A stretch of 64,000 nucleotides of DNA from NCBI GenBank assembly GCA_021209875.1, contig JAGYVD010000003.1, forward strand, positions 4,278,001 through 4,342,000. Direction: 5' to 3'. This document shows, piece after piece, positions 58,691-64,000 of the stretch. This stretch comes from Rosellinia necatrix (taxonomy: Eukaryota > Ascomycota > Sordariomycetes > Xylariales > Xylariaceae). How positions within the stretch are numbered: the stretch's first letter is position 1; every line of letters begins with the position of its first letter. The notes below the pieces were generated by a model. The model was not told where the DNA came from, ran no database searches, and worked only from the letters and a program-made list of their open reading frames with translations. The translations under genes and the position numbers were made by a program.

Positions 58691-61600
58691 CGTCGTTAGG
58701 TTGAAGTTTTGCGCCCTGTCCGTGCGGAGAATTGCTAACGAGGAAGAGCGAGTCGCGGGCAAACAATTCGCCTAATGCGGATAGTGTGAGGCCTGGTGGT
58801 ATGCGCTTTTTGAAATACAGCGACTTCGGATATGAAAGAAACTGAGAGCAATGGATGCGCTTGCCCGTCGAAGGAGAGGCTTGAACTGGAGAGATGAGTT
58901 GCGATAATGGGCGGAGAGAGGGTTTGAATTCGAAGTCCGTGGCAACGGTTGCTTCATAAATCAGGCTTCGGTCTGATATGTCGTGGCGGTGATTGTGGGT
59001 CAAAAGTCGGTTTGCATACATAAGGCTATGGCGAATCGGGTGAGTCACAAACATGAGACATGATGATTCATGTCCAATTACAACAGGTCCTGTGGCAGTG
59101 TGTTGTAGTTCCGCGATATCTCTATCTGCTATCCACAGTTGGTGGTCTGCCCAGTGTTTCTTCCGCCTTTTCATTTACTTTAGCAGTTGGTATCGGGCTG
59201 TTTTAGTGCAATAGCCGCTAACTTATGTACCTAAAGCAAAAATTTAATGTGAATAGTGCATTAGGTAACTAGTGGATGTGAAGCAGATGTAACCGGGTCC
59301 TTTTACACTAGAAGCATCAAATGCAGGTGGACACCTGTCAGAGCTTGGGCCACATGATGGTCAACTACACCATGCATAATTGAGTAAGGTTTAGTTCGAC
59401 ATCGTAGTTTGCTTCCCTATCTACGTTGGAAGTACACTATTAGTTATCGATTAGGTAGGTCGTCGACAATTGTGTAACATATTATCTTGTCTGAACTAGA
59501 ATGTTTAAGCAGGCACCTAGATGCTTCCTTCGTAGGTCAAGACCAAGAGTAGACCAAGAGTACGATTCGGGATGAATTCCTAGCCAGGCACTTAAAATAG
59601 CTGGGACCCTGCCACAACCAACAACCAGTAACTATAGCTTAGAGGGAGTAACTAAGCACCTTCAAGTTTCTTCATATGAGGTTTCAATAAGACGACGGTA
59701 TCCGCTTTCCACGTTCAGCAATTAAATGAGTGCATACACGTCCTGAGCGGGAGCTACTTAGCTGCCCTTTACCGCGTCATAGGAAATATCATCGGTAAGG
59801 AAGCCTATACCCGCCTTTCGCTACACAGCACAAGGCGACTACCTACACTAGTACTCGCTTAGTCGAAGGCCGTATTTGACGGGATATGGATTGGAGTAGT
59901 AGGACGCCGAGGAGTCTCTCGATCCTTGACTACGCCAGTTATAACACGGTGTGGTCAACCATCTATCCCAAGATACCAACCGCCATTCACAACAAAGCAA
60001 GCGACTGGCGTTTCTCGGCCGCGTTCTGAGCACTCATTATTATTATCTAACAGCTCTTCCCCAAGTTGGACCCCCCTACTCGGGGTTCCGCCTTGTCACG
60101 AGACTGTTGCCACGGATCTAACTCTGCCCTTTTGGTAAGATCTTTATCGAATCCGCCGCCAAGTGCTCGTTTAGCAATTAATAAGGCAGGCTATCTCTGA
60201 CCCGAGTTCGTCACAGCATGAGGCAGAAGCCGAATAAGCCGTGTCTTGGTGATGTGATGCGGCTGACTATCACCATGGCGACTTGCCGAGATTAGGTAAG
60301 GCCAGCCCTGAGAGCTGGAGATATTGCGCGGCGGATTTGCCCCTCGGCTCTCGTTACCACAACGAACATCAGATCCTCCCTCGCCAGACCGACATGCCAC
60401 TCATGTGATATTAATTCGAAGGATGCCCCACACCGTTGCCGGCTACTAGCGAGGCGTTCGAGATCCCCTGCACTTTAACCTTACATGCTATACCTGGAAC
60501 GCCCATACACTTAGGAATAAACGGAGCGATGTTGAACGATCGATCGTGTTTTCAGATTGACCATCTCCACTTCCCCAGATGCCAAGCCAACAGCGCTCAC
60601 TTGAGCATTTTGTGGTTTTGGGCGCGAGGTCGCATCTCCTCCCTCTATACACCCCGCCAATGGGAAGAGTTCCCCTTGCGACTTGGCGATGGGATGTATG
60701 GAGAAAAGATAGACGCGATTTGGTTCATCAAGTCGATTCTCTGCGGCATTTACCTTCCCGATACCACGGCCGTTGGCTACATGCAAGGGGCCAGCTAGCA
60801 ACTAGAGCTTTGAGGCTTGAGGCGTACCGTGGTGCATCTGCATGTCGACGTTGTGGGGTGTGACACGGCTGTACTGGGCTGAAGATCACAATCACGTGTG
60901 CGTATCATACGGTCTGAGACTGGCGTTTACTGGGCGAGAATCAAAGAGCCTGGCGAGGCCCGGAAGGCTTGGGCTTATCAGCCACTTGAACCACGGCAAC
61001 GCCATGTCGAGAGAGGGTACTTGCTACAAAACACCCGCTACACGCGTTCATATTCGAGCCGGTGCTTGCCGGGGAGGCAGGGCACATGATGTATACTTCG
61101 TAGTCCATCGACATCGACAGATCTCACCCTAATCTAACCCAAGTCTTACCAGTCTGAACAGAGCTTAGACGAACACTTTCCCCTTTCGGGTGGTAAGTGC
61201 GTGTCTCGGCACACTTGAGGGGAATTTACCTAACCTAGGTACCTAGCGTACACTAGATACACGTGTACCTAGATTGACCTAGCCTGGGTATGCACACCAC
61301 CAAAACGAACCGGGTAACGACAGGATCGTCCCGCCCAGGGGTGACTAAGAACCATTCCACGGGTCTTCCCGCTCTCAATCCAGAGCAGCAGTTGCCTCTT
61401 TCTGTCGCTGGCTATGCTCGCTAACCTTCCTCTTTCGAAGGCAGGAGATGGCATCTCCCGAATATGGAAACCCATGACAGAATATTGGCTGGGGAAATCA
61501 CCCTCTTCAGTAATCAGGCCAGTGTCGAACGTTTTACGTCCAGTTTGGCCCCCGTCGTGTGGAGTATATCACCGCGGTCCAGAAGCGACTCGACGCCGCC

Positions 61601-64000
61601 GAGCCACCTGTACATTATCCACCCGCGTTTTTCGGTACAACGACACACCGCTCTAAGGCAAGTTGCGCGTAGTGTACAGCGCCGAGGCCTGTAAGCACTA
61701 CTACCGTCCACTGCTACCATCCACCATCTATCGTCAGGCTTGTGCGGATTGGGGTAACTAGCGACGTTCGACAACCCATCGCTCTGCGCTGTCGCATGCC
61801 TCTCCCCATGTTTCTCACCATCTCCACGTCGAGAAATAGGAGATGTTTATCCATAGCATAACCCAAGCGAGGCATCAACCTCACCATATCGCTGAGCGAT
61901 CATATCGACTGAAGTCTCCGTATGTGCCCATCCGTATGTATGTCAGAGAGAGAAGTCCTTCGAGTCGGGCCGGCCGAAGAAAAATGCAGCAGACGTTTTC
62001 ATCTTTCTGCGGCTGCAGGCTGCATCGGGTCCACACAGCACTCATCCATTCATTGTAATTTGTCTTGTACCCCTGGGTCACGGCCTCGAAAGGGTCCAAG
62101 GTGGTGGATGATAGTTAGGTACCAGACAAACGGTCGTCCGAAGATTCGACACTGGAAATGCATGTAGGTCAGCGGAGCTCGTATGCTGCAAGGGGCTCGC
62201 TCGCCCTTGGCTGACGAGCGGCAGAGCAGATAGCAAATCAGCCCCCATCAACTCCCATCAACTCTCAAATCGAGTGAGACATTGTACTTGTGGCCTGCTG
62301 CATGTGCGGCCCTGGGTTACAGTATTATGCCTCGACTATGCCTGTGTACACTGCCTCGCGTGTCTCACGACCGAACCACCCAAGCCAAGCTAACGCCCTC
62401 CCAGCTCGTGGCCGAGGACTTCATCCGATGACCCAACATCTTCTGCTTGCCATTTATAGGCATGGTATTGGGAAAGGTTACCACCACTGGCCACTGGCAG
62501 CTGCGCCAATAAATCAATCGCATGGCCAAGATGGGTTCAACTCCACCCCCAAGTATTCGGCTAAGCATGAATTTGCGATGATATGCCAGGCCGCAAGCCG
62601 CCACTTACGTCCTCCCAAAGTCGAGGGTCGTATCGACCGTGCCGTCATGAACGAAGAAGGTATGCTTACAGAAATAAACCTCGTAAGATGTTGGGACCTA
62701 CACATCTGTTAGACTCAGAGACGTGTGATCACCAAGGTCAGCGAGTGTCCGTCCCTTTTTACTAAATCGGTGTGGCTTGCGGTGGATCAAATACCGACAC
62801 CACTACAGGCTGCTTCAAGTTTGATTAAGGGTGGTAAATCCGATGGCGTCGCTCAGCTGAAAAAAAAAAAAAAAAACAACCACCACCACCACGTCGACGA
62901 GGCCGCTAGCCAAGCGTGCATACGGATCCGATTTCCAAGCTACGTAGGTAGTCTATCGTGTCGATCCCTTATTTACATATAGAACTATGTATACACGAGC
63001 ATAATTATTTGTTCACAGTGCAGATCTCCCACGCATAGTGCCGGGCTGCCGGGTCATTCCACTAACTAGAGTCACCAGCTATCTGTGTTGGCATTAATAA
63101 AGCGCCTAGAGTTTGGCACTCAGCTGCCTTATCTGTACCCAACCAGGGACACTATATCACTAGTACTGAGAGGCTAAATACAGTAGGTTGCAAATCGTGG
63201 GTATACCTGGTCCCTGGACATGTCAGCCGTGTTGATGATCTCACTCTGCTTCTTATGCACAGCACAGGACAAGTGGAGAGATCATATGCCCTCGAATCGA
63301 ACCGCGTGTGAAGCTACAGTACATCGGCACATAGCTACCATACATGATACACCCCATGAGATCGTCCACAATCTCCCTACGAGTATTGCCATGCCACACA
63401 GTGTGGTGTACAGTAGCAATCCCGCATTCTCCGCCTACCCCTGTCTTCCTCAGGGCTACCTGTTGGGTAGTCTAGCAGATCGTGTATGTGTGTCGGCTCG
63501 TATTGACCCACACTCGGTTTTAGTCGCCGAAGAGTTACCCAACCACAAATTCAAGCCCTCAGCGATAAAGTATCTAGTGTGTGTGCAGGGAGAGCCTATT
63601 ATGACCTCCCATGCTACGCCATGTCTCCCTATGTACGTAGTAGCTGTAATCTCGATGGGGGAACCCCACCCAAACCGATCCGTTGTCAAGTGTGTACATC
63701 CCAAATGCCGCGAGAGTGAAGAATTTGAGGCGCGTTTGATCTGGTATCCGGCCGGCTCTGGCGAGGCGCATATGGCGGACCCTAGTCTCTGGTCACAACG
63801 TACCAACTACCCTCATCTACGGCACCGACTAAGATTAACAGCTTGACGATTACCACCGTGCGTTTAGTTATACCATAGGAACATGGGTAACTGATTTTTT
63901 TTTCTTCCCTCTCGCCTCAGATCTCCGGACGGGGGCGGTTGGCCGACACTATTAGCGGGTTCGACTGCGGCTAGAACGAGACCCCGGTCACCGTGGATCG
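58691..64000. other. 5.3-kb stretch without a supportable gene
   Basis: The first few hundred bases are the FAP1 promoter. Beyond that, frames up to 208 codons occur (for example 63220-63846) but show no domain, no splice-joined conserved block and no coding-like composition. An A tract and (CAC)n run lie near 62863-62890. CCTAGGTA-type units lie near 61.23 kb. The genomic content beyond 64 kb is unknown. Confidence 0.55.
61227..61284. repeat. CCTAGGTA-type palindromic repeat cluster
   Basis: ACCTAACCTAGGTACCTAG and nearby TGTACCTAG, GACCTAGCC units, the same family as at 10.9, 24.6, 33.9 and 40.5 kb. Confidence 0.7.

Noticed and set aside
63220..63846. 208-codon open frame near the right edge
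   Set aside because: No domain or motif, no secretion or membrane pattern, random-looking composition and nothing conserved that I recognise.
1..64000. CRISPR array, prophage, intact transposon or biosynthetic gene cluster
   Set aside because: No regularly spaced direct repeats, no transposase or integrase motifs, no terminal repeats flanking an open frame, and no backbone synthase genes were seen. The genes present are eukaryotic and mostly housekeeping.

Overview
The window is nuclear DNA of a filamentous ascomycete (Pezizomycotina, most likely Sordariomycetes). This rests on short spliceosomal introns of about 50-250 nt with GTRNGY-type donors and CTAAC/CTAAT/CTGAT branch-like sites. It also rests on fungal-only gene families (ARG-13-type carrier, secreted carboxymuconate-cyclase-like propeller, STAND N-terminal-like domain protein, divergent bZIP) and a split tRNA-Ser. 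I reconstructed 16 protein genes by joining exons by eye, one tRNA and one decayed gene. All family names come from recognising motifs, not from searches.

Layout. 1-18 kb is gene-poor: a galactose oxidase pseudogene (2.4-3.9 kb), one conserved gene of unknown function (7.8-9.4 kb, minus), and 8.7 kb of intergenic DNA rich in palindromic CCTAGGTA-type repeats. From 18 to 32.7 kb come the PP4 regulatory subunit 3 (Psy2), an MDR reductase, tRNA-Ser(UGA), a YeeE/YedE sulfur-transport-like membrane protein, a frameshifted RidA and ARS2/SERRATE. From 34.8 to 48.6 kb, the densest stretch, come TspO, a mitochondrial ornithine-type carrier, a KEL3/KLHDC4 kelch protein, a Wss1-like WLM metalloprotease, a frameshifted bZIP factor, a secreted lactonase-like propeller and a STAND-N-like protein. 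After a 3.4-kb gap come a small secreted cysteine-rich protein, SWR1-complex Vps71 (frameshifted) and an NFX1/FAP1 zinc-finger protein. The last 5.3 kb shows no supportable gene.

How the genes relate. Most are housekeeping or nuclear functions (phosphatase targeting, RNA processing, chromatin remodelling, DNA-protein crosslink repair, zinc-finger regulation) interspersed with envelope and mitochondrial membrane proteins. I see no biosynthetic cluster, CRISPR array, intact transposon or bacterial-type operon. Two pairs are divergent across less than 1 kb (ARG-13/KEL3 and bZIP/lactonase-like) and could share regulatory DNA.

The most notable pattern is that three otherwise well-conserved genes (RidA, bZIP, Vps71) are each broken by exactly one extra C/G base. 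Three strong G-quadruplex motifs also occur, two of them inside introns of frameshifted genes. No convincing new multi-gene system was found.
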